64,000 bases of DNA from assembly GCA_013398955.1 (NCBI GenBank), contig VWPU01009686.1, forward strand, positions 209,650 to 273,649, in the 5' to 3' direction. The DNA comes from Callaeas wilsoni. Lineage: Eukaryota > Chordata > Aves > Passeriformes > Callaeidae. Below the pieces are notes generated by a model. That model made no database searches, was not told the origin of the DNA, and was given only the letters and a program-made list of their open reading frames with translations. Positions 1 to 12,952 of the stretch are shown here, one piece after another; position 1 is the stretch's first letter; every line of letters begins with the position of its first letter. Made by a program: the position numbers and the translations under genes.

Positions 1-818
1 TAAGATAATGTTAAGATAGTGTACAGATTAAGATAATATGCTGGAATCAAAATAGACACCTTATGAACCACATTTGCAGACAGGTTAAAGAGAAATCATA
101 TTCAGATATACAGGAAGGAAAATTTCTGTCATTACTGTTTTCTCATGAATTTCGCAAGTGATATCAGTGGCTGACATTAAATAGAAGCAGTTAACATCGT
201 CCTCTCATTGCCTTGAAATGGAACTGCAGATGAGGTGGCATTTGGCACTGTGACCTGTTTCAGATGTCTGTCACACTGTAATGTGTTGAGTCTCTGTACG
301 AAAAACATAACAAGATATCCAGTGTGAGAATAGAGGTGATAGATTGCAAGAGCTCACCTTTTAACAGGTGCTGATCCAGGAATGCAACCACTGTGTCAGG
401 CTGAGAAGCACAGCCCCATTAACACTGACATAATGAAGGAAGGCAAATGCTTCTGTAGTAGATCACAAGTGGATAGATGTCCGTGCTTGTACCACTTTCA
501 GTTTGGATCACAGGTACTGTGCAAGGCTGCATTGTGTTACAGGTGGTTACACTGAGGGAATGGCTCTTCTCTCGCCCATTATTGCCTAATAGAGTATGAC
601 TGAACACATCCATCCTTAACTTCAGTGGATTTTTTTACTAGGTCTTGCCACTGACTTCCATTTAATTTATTCTGATTAAATGAGAGCTGCATGTGGAGCA
701 TGGTGTATCTAGGTTACATATATTCAGCCATTCAGTCCTCATTAGCTTTGGGGTTTATGACTACAAATATCAAAAGTGACTATAGCCTTGGTCAGTAGTG
801 AACTAGATATTTCATAGG
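1..818. other. AT-rich unique sequence, no gene seen
   Basis: No recognisable exon, RNA gene or repeat was found. The longest open frame is 64 codons and has no familiar motif. The stretch ends where a CR1 3' tail begins. Confidence 0.6.
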
Positions 819-1035
819 ATCACGGAATCATGGAATCATAGAATGGCCTAGGTTGGAAGGGACCTTAAATATCATCTAGTTTCAAACCCCCTCCTATGGG
901 CAGGGACACCTTTCAGTAGACCAGGTTGCTGAAATCCCCATCCAGAGTGGCCTTGAACAGGTCCAGGGATGGGGCATCCACAGCTTCTCTGGGCAACCTG
1001 TGCCAGTATCTCACCAACCTTCCAGTGGCTGCTTT
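819..1035 (-). mobile_element. CR1 LINE 3' fragment, minus strand
   Basis: Chicken repeat 1 (CR1) is the dominant LINE retrotransposon of birds; copies are usually 5'-truncated and end in short ATTCTRTG-type repeats instead of poly-A. Here the plus strand opens with tandem GGAATCAT/AGAATGG units, which are the reverse complement of that tail. It continues with the usual CR1 phrases: GTTGGAAGGGACCT at about 853, GGGCAGGGACACCTTTC at about 898, and a block ending GGGCAACCTGTGCCAG at about 1005. The match fades after about 1035, which I take as the 5' truncation point. The copy holds no open frame and is not autonomous. It is moderately diverged. No target-site duplication was seen, which is normal for CR1. 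Confidence 0.93.
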
Positions 1036-4000
1036 AATTGTTGCAGGAAACAGCCTCCTAGTTCTGCTAGTTTACATTACATGACATTCTATTCCTTAGG
1101 ATGTCTTTGAGTATAAAGCTCTGGCAAGCTTCATTGACCTCAGCTGACATGTAATTAGTGCAAATTACCTAAAGCATATCAAAGATCCATTGAATTAGTG
1201 AAAGTATCTCTCACACAAATCAAGCTTAGGTTTCCCAGTAGCCAGTCATTATCCAAAGCATCCTCTACCTAACGTAATCACAGGGTCACTATCTATGTGC
1301 CTGCTTCTCAAGTCATAATGGTAGCATATTCGTATACTGTTTCCACTTTTTTTTTTCTTTTGGCCCTTTCTTGCAGCTGCTGGTTAGTAGCATTTTCCTC
1401 TCATTTTGTTCCATGCAACCTCTTTGCACTGAATCCCAGATGCATGTGAAATGGCCACAAAAGAACTATCTGGGTTAAATGAGTACTAAACAGGTTTAAA
1501 ATTAGTGCTTATTGTTTGAAAGCAGATGCAAGCTTCAAACAAATGCAAAACATCGATGCAAATGCAAAAAGGAGAGCAATTTGAAAATCAGATTCTAAGT
1601 ACTTGATTCTATAGGTTGTTTTTTCTAGTAGTAAGACCCAGAACAGTTCTGTTAATGTAATGGAAGCTCATTGAATAACTACTCTACCAGCATTTGTGTC
1701 TGCAGAGTTCATGAATCAGCAAAATAACTCAGGTTCCCTGCTATTCTCATTTTAATGAACTGTTAACTCTACAAAGCTACTCTTTTAGAAGCTAGTAAAC
1801 ACTGCTACATGTCTATGTGTGTTACGTTCTACAAAAATTATTATTAGCTTACATTTATTTTCACTGTTTGTTTTTCTTTACCTTTTGCACTGGGTTTTTT
1901 GAGGGCTACTTATATTTAGAATCAATCCTGAACATCTACAGTGCTGAAGTCTAATGAGATTTATCTGTCCATACTACATGCAAATTGATGGCAGCATATG
2001 AGGGGAATGTCTGTGACAAATTTCTTCAACCATACCATTGATAACATTCCTATCTTCTTCTGAATTTTCATTTTTTATCCTGCTGTGCAACTTGAAGCGA
2101 AACCAAGCAGTGTATTTGTGATAGCATTTGAGGTAATGTAATGGAGGGGGTTTGCTTTAGGCGTAAGCAAAACAACAGGTTCCTAGCATGGCGCACGAAT
2201 AACAGTGACAAAATCATGGTCTGAAGTGACCAGGGCTGGCAGGGAGGCCGCTTACAGCCAGGCACAGAATGAGACTCACTCCCTAGGCAGTGGGGAAATG
2301 GCTGCTTGCCTCAGGAGCAGAAATATTCAGTTCCCCAAATTTGGAAAGATGGTGCCCTGAAACTAATGTGTTAATTTATTTGTCATACATAATTTTCATA
2401 CCTGTTCTTGCATTAATTTGGTTTTGGCCTTGTGAAGCCTTGAACTGGCTCTAAGAATTGAAGAACTATGAACTCTGAAAATATCATGGTGCACAAGATG
2501 CAGGGACCATCCAGACTATCACCCCTAGAAATTCAAGTTCCTTCTGCAAGAACAGATGAAATGTAAACTTCTCCAAGCAACCTGCACTGCCAGTATGGTC
2601 CAGCTGTGACTCAGTGGATTTTCCTCTGGACCCTCTGTGTTGTATGCTTTCTCCATGAGAAGCAGTTACAAAACTACTCTGCATAGACAAATAAACAGCC
2701 TTCAGGTCACAACACACTGCCAGTTGCATTGCTCACTGGGGCACCTCAACAAACAAGCTAGGTTCTGCAGGACTGCATGATCATCCATCCTGAAAGACTT
2801 TTTAAGACCTGCTCTTAGAAATGACTTAAAATTGTCACTTGGATGAAGTGTACTGTCAAGAGGGAAATTAACTTTCCATAATTTTCTATGAAGTGCACAC
2901 TTTTCTATGAAGTCTGTCATTGTATGCCAATTAAAATAGCAGTGATTTTGGTATGGATACCCGACCACTGAAATCAGAACAGGGACAACAGATAGTTTCA
3001 GAAATAATTCTGAACATACATTAGGTGTAATGGCTTTTACGAAGGGTTTTTATTTAATGATAGCATTTGAGGAGAAAAGGAGTAGAAAACCATGGAAATT
3101 AAATGGCCATTATTCCTCAAAGTATTGTTGCCAGCAACCTTTTGTGGCTTACAGTTAACAGTAGCTGCTCACTGGGATTCTTTTTCATTGCAAGCCACAT
3201 TCACTTCTCCACATTATCCATATCACTGCTCTCTCTAGTGCCTTTAATTTTACCTCTGTTGCCTGCTTATTTGGGCTCATTCAAATTGGTTGGAAACTAT
3301 TACATTTTGTACAATTTTAACTGGTTGTCATTTTCTAAATATTACTTTTTCATGTGTATCATCTTTTTCTGTATCGGTAAATATCAGAGGTGTGAATAGA
3401 TGTGGAAGGCAAAGGATGAAGAATATATTTTCCTTTAAAATATGTGCTTGGGACATGAATAAAATAAATGCATTTGACAGGATAGTTTATGCTCATTTTA
3501 AAAGCACAGAGGCTGCTCGTACATGCCATAATAGCACTGCAGAGTAGGGAGCTGTATCTTGGTCCCTGGAGCCACAAAGAGAATAAAGATTGAAAGTTAG
3601 TGCTGACATTTCATTTCAGGAATGAGGAAATGTCCCTTCCCCACCAGCTGGAATTATTTTTGGGTACCTGACCTTAGTGGAGCTCTCTCAACACATTCCT
3701 AGAAACCACCTGAACTCAGTTTTCTTTTGCCTCCATGGTATTTTTTGAAAGAAACACCAAAACCACTTTGGCACATCTCTCTCTGTCATCACCTAACCCT
3801 TGAACTCTGCAGCAAGATTTACCACAGATCTGCATGCCAGCAGGGTACAGCTATGACTCCTCTCTTATTTCTGCCTCCATCCCAGTCCATGCTTCAGTCA
3901 CTGGGCAGGCCAAAGGCTGCCACACAAATACATGTGGAGACATGGAGTCCTTACTGTCATTAAGGTGAGGTAAAGACAGATGCTGATCTTAAACCTCTAC

Positions 4001-5997
4001 CAAGAACTGTAGGACAGTCCTGGAGACACACATCTTGCGGCAGTGAGAATTAGTGCCACTGCGACAACACTAAGAGGTACAGACCAGAAGACAATTTGGA
4101 CTTTCTTGCAATCCACATAGTTGCACTTGAAGTATTTTTAGTACCCAATCGCTGACTATTGGTCATAAATACCTGTTTTTTATTATAAATATGTTCTAAT
4201 CATTTTATAGAAAATTAAGGTTTTTCAGATTTTATTATTTATAGAGACGTAAGGTTCTAGGAATGTATCCATGGACAGTTTATATCTAGGTGTTGTGAAG
4301 CTCAGCACTGTCCAACTAGAAGCCAGCAGAATGATTCACAAAGTATTTACCACCACAATACACACTATGAAACAAATTTCTATACTGTAACTCAACCTCC
4401 TGGTTGCTGGAAAACAGAGCCCTTCTGTTGTGTCTTAGATCTTAAAATTTTGGCTTTGTGCTCAGCACTTATTTCAAGGGGAAAAAACAAAGGCACACTT
4501 TTTGCTAGATTCAAATAATTCCTGCGGAAAAGAAGGTAGACTATAATACTTTACAAGTTGCTTCAAAGAATGGTCGCAGGAGCCATCTACAAATCAATGA
4601 TTCCTGAGAACTTATTAGAAGATGCTGTTCACACGTGTGAACAAACTGAATTGTTTCTGCTAGAGAAGAATAGCTTTGAGCCATGACTTCCAAAGCATAC
4701 TGACAACAGCTTTCTAGACTGTGTGACCTCTATCAAAATCCAAGGTTCACAGAGATGTTCCTCCACATTCTGAACACCCACAGCACAGATAAATGAATAT
4801 ACAGCAATATTGCAGTGTTTATCTTTTTATGAAGCATGATACAAACCCTCTCCTCTCAAGAACCTTTACTACATCACTGAGAGATATCCCACAAAATACC
4901 TCTTCAGCCTATACAAATAAGCCTCTACAAATATGATAGATATATTGTATGATTATACATAGATGGAGAGAGGAAGGCAGAGGGACTTTCTACACCTTAT
5001 TTCTGTGCGGATGAAAAAAAACAAATACAAACAAAGGGAATTGGAAAAAAAGTAAAGGAATAGTTACTCTCTGAAAATATAGTGAGATTATTTTAAAATG
5101 AAGCTTGCATCATAGTGAGACAAAAAAGTTCTGGTAGGGACAAAACCTACACTCATTCCTAGAGACAACAGAAAGCGAAGAAAAAGAACAGTTAATGAGC
5201 AAGATCTTAATTCAGTGTTTTGCAGGTGTACAAATACATTTCCCATTATGACCTAAAGACTATGATTGTCAGATTTCTGTATATTCAGATGAGTGTGTTA
5301 ATTAAGTAACATTAACTATAAAGGAAAGAATTGTAAGAGAAGCAAATTAAAATAGTACCCATTCAGACATTATCATGAATAAATATGTAAAAAATGGAAA
5401 ATTGGAACTGACTCTACTTGAATAACTGGAGAAGGTCACAGATGTGATTTTCTTCTTCCATTTTTAGCATTATGGAATATAAAAGCTGAAGTAAGAAATT
5501 AAAAAGAAAAAGAATAAGCAGCATGAAGACACCACCGTTAGTCAAGACCTCTGGCATGTGCTGTGGACCTGTCCAGACATGGTAAGAGCTGTGTGTCCTT
5601 AGAGTTACGCTGCAGCCTGCATGCCCTGTAACAAACTACATGTTTAGAGGAAATCTGGCTTGGACCTTAAGTCTTCAGAGCATCACAAAACATCTGAGCA
5701 GGGAACATGGACTTCCGAGAAATGCTTTCCTACATACACACAGGTCTCTTAGAAGTCTCCAGTTTCCAGTGCTGAAGAAGGGAGCAGCAAGAACAGAGCT
5801 TGCAACTGACATTTTCTTACCAAAATAACATGAGCTAGGTATCTGTGCTATGCAGAAGTCCTCTTGTAAGAAACTAAAATACCAGACAACAGGATTTGGA
5901 AGGTGGCACAAGGAGAATAGAGAGTTGTAGAAAATACGAGAGGCAACAAGAGATATTCTAACAAAAGGCAAGGAAAATAATTGTCATGAAGGAAGTG
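1036..5997. other. AT-rich unique sequence, no gene seen
   Basis: About 5 kb with no recognised exon or interspersed repeat. The longest open frames are 98 codons (3103-3399) and 98 codons (5675-5971, minus). Both lack recognisable domains and are overlapped by open frames of similar length in other frames, so I treat them as chance. The one local structure that stands out is the perfect palindrome at 4626-4643. A short T-rich tract lies near 1346-1361. Confidence 0.6.
4626..4643. repeat. 18-bp perfect palindrome with CACGTG core
   Basis: TGTTCACACGTGTGAACA is its own reverse complement over all nine base pairs. The centre (4632-4637) is the canonical E-box CACGTG, and the flanks read TTCACAC/GTGTGAA, which resemble half-sites of T-box proteins. 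It may be a dimeric transcription-factor site. No conservation data are available, so function is inferred only from symmetry. Confidence 0.45.
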
Positions 5998-6172
5998 GGT
6001 GGGCACTGGCAGAGGTGCCACAGAGCCTGTGGAATATCCATCCTTGGAGATACTCACTACACTGCTAGACAAGCCCCTGAGCAACCTGTTCTAGCCATGA
6101 AGTTGGGCATCCTTCAAACTTTGGGCTAAGCAGATGGCCTCCAGAAGTCACTGTCAGCCTTATTACTGAATT
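5998..6172 (+). mobile_element. CR1 LINE 3' fragment, plus strand
   Basis: The order of phrases follows the CR1 3' end. GAATATCCATCCTTGGAGATA (around 6031) corresponds to the conserved 'tctccatccttggagat' segment. CCCTGAGCAACCTGTTCTAG (around 6075) corresponds to the next conserved block. CAGATGGCCTCCAGAAGTCA (around 6131) corresponds to the 'agatgacctccagaggtccc' block near the 3' end. The terminal repeat is degraded (a TTACTGAATTACTG-like remnant at about 6160). It is a truncated, clearly old copy with no coding capacity. Confidence 0.85.
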
Positions 6173-9100
6173 ACTGTTAGGATTATCTGAAATCCCAGGA
6201 GAAGGACTTTTTCACATATATGAAATAAATCTCTCCTCCATGAAGTAAAAATAAAACAGCAGTACTATATTTGTTTATATTTCTGAGGTATTCAAAACAC
6301 ACAAGAAGGTGATATATCCATCAATCCATCATATATCTATCAACAAGCAATATTTACCTCAGAAATGTTGCAGTCTGAAGTAGAGACAAAGGCAGGTGAA
6401 AAGTATTGGAAAAGAACTAGGTTATGTCATAATATCCAAGCAGAGAAGATCACTCCAGATAATGAGAGTATAGTATGACAGCATGGTTGTTATTTGCACT
6501 GCTCATCCATGTGGAAACAATGGGACACAAAACTCAATGACAGTATATTTATTATCTCTCATGGGTCTTAAAAAGTAAACACAGCTATCTGCTGTGTTTA
6601 CTGGCTGGAATTATCTTTTTTAAGACCCAGATATACCACAAAGTGTTTGGGAAAACTGAAGAAATATTACAAAAGCAAAAACATACACTGTAATTGTTGC
6701 ACGGGTTAGTATGATCAACATTTAACAATTGGGCTCAGTGGCACAGGATTCACAACGCTAAGAATGAAACTGGGATTTGCCGTATTTCTACAGTATAATA
6801 ATATAACCATTTAAGTGAATAACCATACATTAGATGTCTTCGTTTCCTCGATTTTCAATCCCGCATCGTTTCATGTGTGAACTCTCTTTCTGAAGGTGCT
6901 AATTTAATTGAAAGCATTGAAAGAGTAGTTTGCTTGTTCATTTTGCGCACACAAGTTTGTAGGGTGCAGGCTGGATCCAAAATACTGATACTCAAAATTG
7001 TTGGAAATCTCAAAAGCATTACATTCATGTACACACACCAGAGAAGTCCCAAAGGTACCTTCATCCCTGTTTCTATGCATTTATCTGTGCAGGCAAGTCA
7101 AAAGTAGCACAGAGCAGTCAGGCATCATGATTCTATTTAAGCCCTCATGGGCTTTGCAAAAGAGAGGCCTATGTCACCCAAAAGGCCCAAACCCAAATTA
7201 ATTTTAAATAAACCCCAAACAACGCAAAACACTAATCTGGCAGTGCCAGAATACAGGTGAATGCCACCCTTTTCCTCTTTTGTCTAAAGACTTGTCTGTA
7301 CAAAAAGCTACCATCAGCTTTTTCCTCTGTATAAAAAGACAAGATTATGTATCTTTCACAGACCCAGAAAACTGACTGCCCACTGTCCTCTAAAAGATAG
7401 AGTATTCTTGGAACTAGGATACCGCTCCATGTATTTTTTACTGAATGGCTCAGTAATTTTGAAATTAATAAGATTTTTTTAAGGAGAAACCAGAAAATAA
7501 CTCAATACCTTAGCAATTTAGGCATTGATCCAGAAAGGAATGTGGAATCCATCTAATTCCTTAGTGAGATGAAGTTTTAAATGTAAAGTGCAAATATCTC
7601 TTCAAAAGATGGTGGAACACAACCCTGAACTCAGAGCCTGGATCATGCCAAAGTTGGAGCGGGTTCAAGGTCCTTATGGCTGAGTTGATTATTATTTGTA
7701 AGGGAGACAAGGAATAAGAAAAGGCGAAGTTGTCGTAGACACTGGATTTCAGAAGAAGATTCACAACAGAGACTTAGGGAGTCCTTCTTTGCAACATTGA
7801 GCCTTCATGAGAATGGCAGGCTTTTCATTTTCTAGCTTAGGCAGCTTCTTGTTCAATTGATCTGCGTCTGTAATAAGGTATGGCCATGCCAACCCCTGGC
7901 TAAAGAGAGTACACAGCTCACTGTACATTGAAGGACACCAAATGAAAGGAAATATGCTGAGGGAACAGAAGTCATACATTGACAAGAGCAGCATCAGGGA
8001 CGATTCTCTGTTCTTCCATTCAGTAGTTTTTTTCTTGAAAATTTCTGATCAGATGAGGCCCTGCTTAGAGCCTGTGTAAGACCCTTGCACCCTCACCCAA
8101 CCTGCTGCGGTAGCCTGGCTACCTTGAGGGACAGCGCTGGGCTGAAGGGCACCTGCTGGCCTCAGCCAGCAACACGGACAGACACTTGTCTTTTCACAGA
8201 TTTTAACACACACCTGTAGTGGAGAACACAGATGCTCTGTGAAGAGAAATATTTTCTTCAAGCAGTGCTTCTCCTCATTTATAATAGTGAAAAAATACAC
8301 CAAAAGGATAATTCCGAAATATTACCTATATGCAGGTAAATTAGGAAGGCCAGCCTACATCTATATCTGAACACTGGTGGACAGTGAAAGTGGATTTTTT
8401 TAAAGGTTGTGACATCACAGAATCATTAAAAAAACCTCAAAACATGAAAAGAAATTGGTTTTGCCATGAAGGGCATTTTCATAACTAATGACACCTAATG
8501 CATTTATCCAAATATCTTTGCCTTAAACATCTTGATAGAAGTGATGCTATTCTCAACCTAATGATTCTATGGTCATATAGTCAAGCCAGTCTTGAAATCA
8601 AGATGTGTTTCAGGTCATCCAAGCAATGGTAATCACTCTGAGATCTTTGAATAATTCTATATGCTATCTTTGACTTCTATATTTGTAGCAAATACAAGAA
8701 CACTGGAATGTATAAAAAGACCTAAATAGCCCATTTTCTCTACTTCAGTCACTACTCACAGGCTCTTCACTTAAATATAGGAAACTAATGAAAACTGCAA
8801 AGCAGGAGGAATTGCTATTTAAATAATCTTACACTAGTGCTTGTACATACCATACCCTGACGCTGCAGTTTTGGACAGGGTTGGACCATCTGCTTCGGAC
8901 AGAACATTAACTCATGCTGACCTAGAGCTAAACTTTACTTAGATTGAAAACTGAGATTACAATTTTTTTTAAAATAACATATCTGTATTTATTCAAATTT
9001 AATTCTACCTAATTTCATGCTGTATGGTTAAGAGTGAGCAGATGTAAAATCAGCAATGGTAACCACTTAAATGTATTCCAATTGATTAAAAGAAAGAACA

Positions 9101-9229
9101 GATAACTAAGCAAAAGAGGAATTAAAAAGGAAATTTTAAAAAAATCCAAGTTTAGATGGCAGGAGTTAAGATTGTTATTCTATCAGAGACATGTCCTTTG
9201 GAGAAAGGAATTCAAACCCAATTGAAGGC
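6173..9229. other. AT-rich unique sequence with one long hairpin
   Basis: No exon or RNA gene was recognised. Open frames do not exceed 84 codons (8049-8303, minus) and show no domain. A long interrupted inverted repeat at 6562-6629 is listed separately. Near 8560 a short phrase (CTCAACCTAATGATTCTATG) looks like a CR1 tail but is too short to call. Confidence 0.6.
6562..6629. repeat. Interrupted inverted repeat (hairpin)
   Basis: The outer arms TGGGTCTTAAAAA (from 6562) and TTTTTAAGACCCA (ending 6629) are perfectly complementary over 13 bp. The inner arms AGTAAACACAGC (6574-6585) and GCTGTGTTTACT (6591-6602) are perfectly complementary over 12 bp (one base is shared between outer and inner left arms), closing a 5-nt loop TATCT. 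The right arm carries an extra unpaired segment of about 13 nt (GGCTGGAATTATC region) between the two helices. The structure could be a cruciform, a decayed miniature transposon or a folded transcript. The large one-sided bulge argues against a standard microRNA precursor. Confidence 0.6.
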
Positions 9230-9480
9230 AATAGCACAATTTATAAGAGGTAAAAGACAGGACAGGAATTAGGAAAGCTGAGAGGAAATTTCAGGAGTAG
9301 GTATGGAAAGACATAGACACCAAATAATGCATTATCTAAATACCTGTGGAGCAGGATGGTTTTGAAAGAATCAGTGATTCCACTGGGCCTTCTGGAAATG
9401 AAAGGATCAGTAAATGGGGATGAAGTCACCCCATCTGTCAAAAGTTCTTTTTGCTTCAAGATTGTCAGGAAAAATATCTG
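9230..9480 (+). mobile_element. Ancient CR1/L3-like LINE ORF2 fragment, plus strand
   Basis: The plus strand follows, with many substitutions, the linker region of CR1-clade ORF2 between the endonuclease and reverse-transcriptase domains. Recognisable pieces are GAATTAGGAAAGCTGAGAGG (about 9268), GAATCAGTGATTCCACTGGG (about 9369), AAATGAAAGGATCAGTAAATG (about 9397) and a TTTTTGCTTCAAGATTGTCAGG phrase (about 9448) that stands for the 'ttcgcttcagtcttcac' motif. The frame is broken and no protein is intact. Identification is from memory of the family; the exact subfamily is uncertain. Confidence 0.55.
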
Positions 9481-12400
9481 TTCTCCTTACCATATAAAGA
9501 AGAAGCACTGTTAGAAATTAAAGCTTTGGAGTTTTTATTTAAGAGCTTTTATAACAAAATACTTTAATTAGTCTTGAACCACCAAAGAACTAAAATTTCA
9601 TTCATGAGGACATTAGTGGGTTTAATTGCTGTCTCATCACCACTCTCAGGAAAAAGTAATCCAGACCTTAGACTATTGCAGTTTTGATCCACAAGGTGCA
9701 CTCAGGACCTGGGTATTGTGTAAGGAAACTTCACAGTCCTGAGCATGTGGAGGTCCTCAGCAGTATGCTGTGTTTTTCATAAGAAAGTTGTTTTCTGACC
9801 ATCCCTCACAGACCCCTTGCTCCTTCTTCTACATATAACACCTTGCATGGGCCACTCCTAGACCAGGAGAGTGGTTACACTACTAAGGAATTGTCTCTGT
9901 TCTTCTGGTACATCAAGGAGAGGCTCTATTTTTGTACCGTCTGACTGACACTGGGATGAGCTTTCAGCCCATGAGAGAGACGTCACGAGATTTTTTTGAG
10001 ACAATAGCAATTCAGAAAAGTATGTAGACTGAGGGACGCCCACTCAATATCAGACTCATCTGCTGAACTAGCTCATGGCTGATTATGGATTTTAGCCATG
10101 GAATCTGGCACATCCATTTCAGATAGACTGTACAACTCCCTGCTGGGCCCTGTATTTCCAGTTTAATTCATTTTAATATGAATTTGAATGGGGAAAAAGC
10201 TATTCTTACAGAATAAACAAGCCCTGTTTCCTGGTCTGTGTCAGTTTAGCTCAAGGAAAAGCCAGGCACAAGATCTCTGGTCCCTTGCCATCAGTGGGAG
10301 AGGAAGGTGCTGAGTTACCCCCAGGGGCTCTGAGCCCACTGAAGAGTCAGCACTTCCCACAGCATATTGAATGCTGGATAAAAAGCTTTTTTATTTTGTT
10401 AACCTGCACTTTGGTGGAGTTACCTTCCTCTTGGTTTGTAAGAGGTGTTGGCTGCAGGTTTACTACTCTTCTGTCAGACAGAGGGAAGAAGCATTCAGTG
10501 CTTGTTCTTCTGAGGCTGGTCATTTGGGCAATCTTTCTAAGGATACCTTTCTAACCCTGGCAGCAGAGTTTCTCTGTCAATTCAAGTATTTCACCTCTCC
10601 ATCTTCTTCATTAAATAAAGAGCCTGTGGTTGCTTCATCAGTGAACTGGACATAACAGTTGTCTGCCCACAGTGTGAACAGTTTCCTTTGGCTGGAAATG
10701 TATGTAAAACTAATGTCCTATTTTTTTCAGCAGAAAGTATGTTTTACCAGTGTAAGATGTTGGAATACTTTCAGGAGTTATGACGTCCCTTCATATTTCT
10801 CATTTTAGTGAAATTTCCAGTATTGAAATTAAATTAATCACAGAGCAAGAATGTGAAGCAAATTGATACAGATGCATATCCATGTGTTACCTGTGACTGT
10901 GTTACAGAAATAAACATTAGTGAAGGTTCATATTATGCAAAAAAAGAAATTCACTCTCCAGTCTGAAAAGATCAAGCATCCTACAAGAATGTTCAACGAT
11001 GAAAGATGACGATAGTTTGGTTTGTTTCATCTACCTTCTCTCCACCAAAATTTGCCCTTACATGCAGGAATAAGTTTCTTACATTTTCATTGCTGATGCT
11101 GCTTCTGTCTACTCTCTGCTGATAGTCTAAAGCTTTTGTTAGTTATGGACATCCTTATTTCCTCACACCAACAGACAGCATTATGAAGCAGTCTATGAAT
11201 TGCCATTGGAAGCAAAACAAACACCACCAGGCCTTGTTCTGATTCTGGTGGAAACCAGCTGCTAGCTTTTGATTTCTCAGTTGTCAGCTTTGGCAACTGT
11301 ATTTGCCAAGACAGATGGTTATTCCCTCCCTTCTCTGAACTTCTCGGGCATTGGCTTCTAGGGGTAACATGTCTCCTACCTAACGATTAAGGAAGATCTT
11401 TACTTTTATAAGTGCGGTTTTGAGTGGAAAATTAGCCTGGTTTTTTGGGGCGTGCTGGCGGAATTGCCAGGGTCGGGACCAGATAAAGGAGAGAGTACTG
11501 TCTAAAAAATACACTCAAAAAACTCAATTTGTTACAGAAAAAAGGTTGAACTTTCATTCTAGTAAGCCAGTAAATCAATAAATAATAAAAATAATGTTTA
11601 CAAGGTTATAAATGGGCTTCGAAGTAAACAGATGAATTGTAAACTTTGCATTCCTCTTAGAACTATTGATTCAGTCTGGATGCCTGTAGATTCATGAAAA
11701 TAGGCTACAGAATCCACATTTTAGAAGGTTTTCTTTCTACCAAGAAGTGCTATCTTTCAAAACAAAATAAAAGTTTAAAATTATAGAAGGCAATCGTCAG
11801 AAGCTGCTCCATGTATTTTCAGCTTTATGTTATTAAATAATGAGATTTTTTTTCTAGTAGTAAGATTTTGACACTTAAGTAACAGCAACAGTACTGAAAA
11901 AATGCATAAAATTAAATCAACTTGGAATAAAAATCATAGTCCTATTTAAAACTACTGCCTTACTCTCTAACAGGCCACCTTGTGAGCAGTTTTGAGAACA
12001 TTCTGTTGGCAGCAGACATTTATACCTTAATTTTTATGTGTATAACCCTTTCCTTATTATTGTTACTTGTGGAATAGCAGAATCCATTGATCATAAGACA
12101 TGTCCTTTAATACAAGTTTGGGGTTTCTTTTTTTCAAAAAGACAGTTTTGTGTTCCAAAAGATCGTAAAAAATTTGGGGTATTTGTATCTGCAAAGAAAG
12201 TTCTGGAGGAGCCACTTTCCGTCCATCAATTAGATAAATGATTCACACACAGCCTTTTTCACTGTGGACCTAAAGCCAGGTAAAATGAATACAGCCACTG
12301 CCTTCTGCCTCTATGAATTTTGTCCAATTGCAAGTTCTTCTTTGCTAATCAACACTACCAGCATTCAAGTATATCACTGATAGGTTATAGATAGTAATTT

Positions 12401-12952
12401 CCAAAACCACAACTTTTTTTCACAGAGCGTGAACTTCAGGAGTTGATGGAATTTCCTTTTTTTCTTCTAACAAGCAGACATTCTTTTCAACCATTGCAGT
12501 CCTTCATGGAGACAAATTCTGAAGTGGCAGGATACATTATTTAGTTAATATTTTCCGTGGATGCTAGACCATCACTCCTTATCTTTTGGACACAGTGGCA
12601 GACTGTTTACCATCTAGATTGAATATAGATGCACAGAGAGACCTTCAAAGAACGAGAAGGTCTTTTCTCTAACTTTGAAAAAATTTGAGATTGTCTGTAA
12701 GTAAGATATGACTAGTGCCAATTTTTATACAACAAAATCCAGCCTGAGATCCCTCTAAACCAGACAATAACAAGAAGTTATAACAAACTAGAAGCAGAAT
12801 ATCCCCTGGTGTTCGCTGGAGTGGCAGACCCTGATGAAGAGGCATGTCACACTCAATTAAATAAACTTACACAATCACTGGAATGTTTCGTAATGTCTCA
12901 TGTACTCAAATGGTTTCCAGAAGCCCAGTACTCTCAGATTTCTCTACCTGCA
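9481..12952. other. AT-rich unique sequence, no gene seen
   Basis: No exon or known repeat was recognised. Open frames stay at or below 94 codons (10371-10655) and lack domains. A short block around 11398-11480 is richer in CpG and G than its surroundings (GTGCGGTTTTGAG, GGGGCGTGCTGGCGG, GGGTCGGGACCAG) and could be regulatory, but I see no specific motif set. Confidence 0.55.

Noticed and set aside
8552..8575. Possible CR1 tail (CTCAACCTAATGATTCTATG)
   Set aside because: Only about 20 bases match and there is no upstream CR1 sequence, so chance cannot be excluded.
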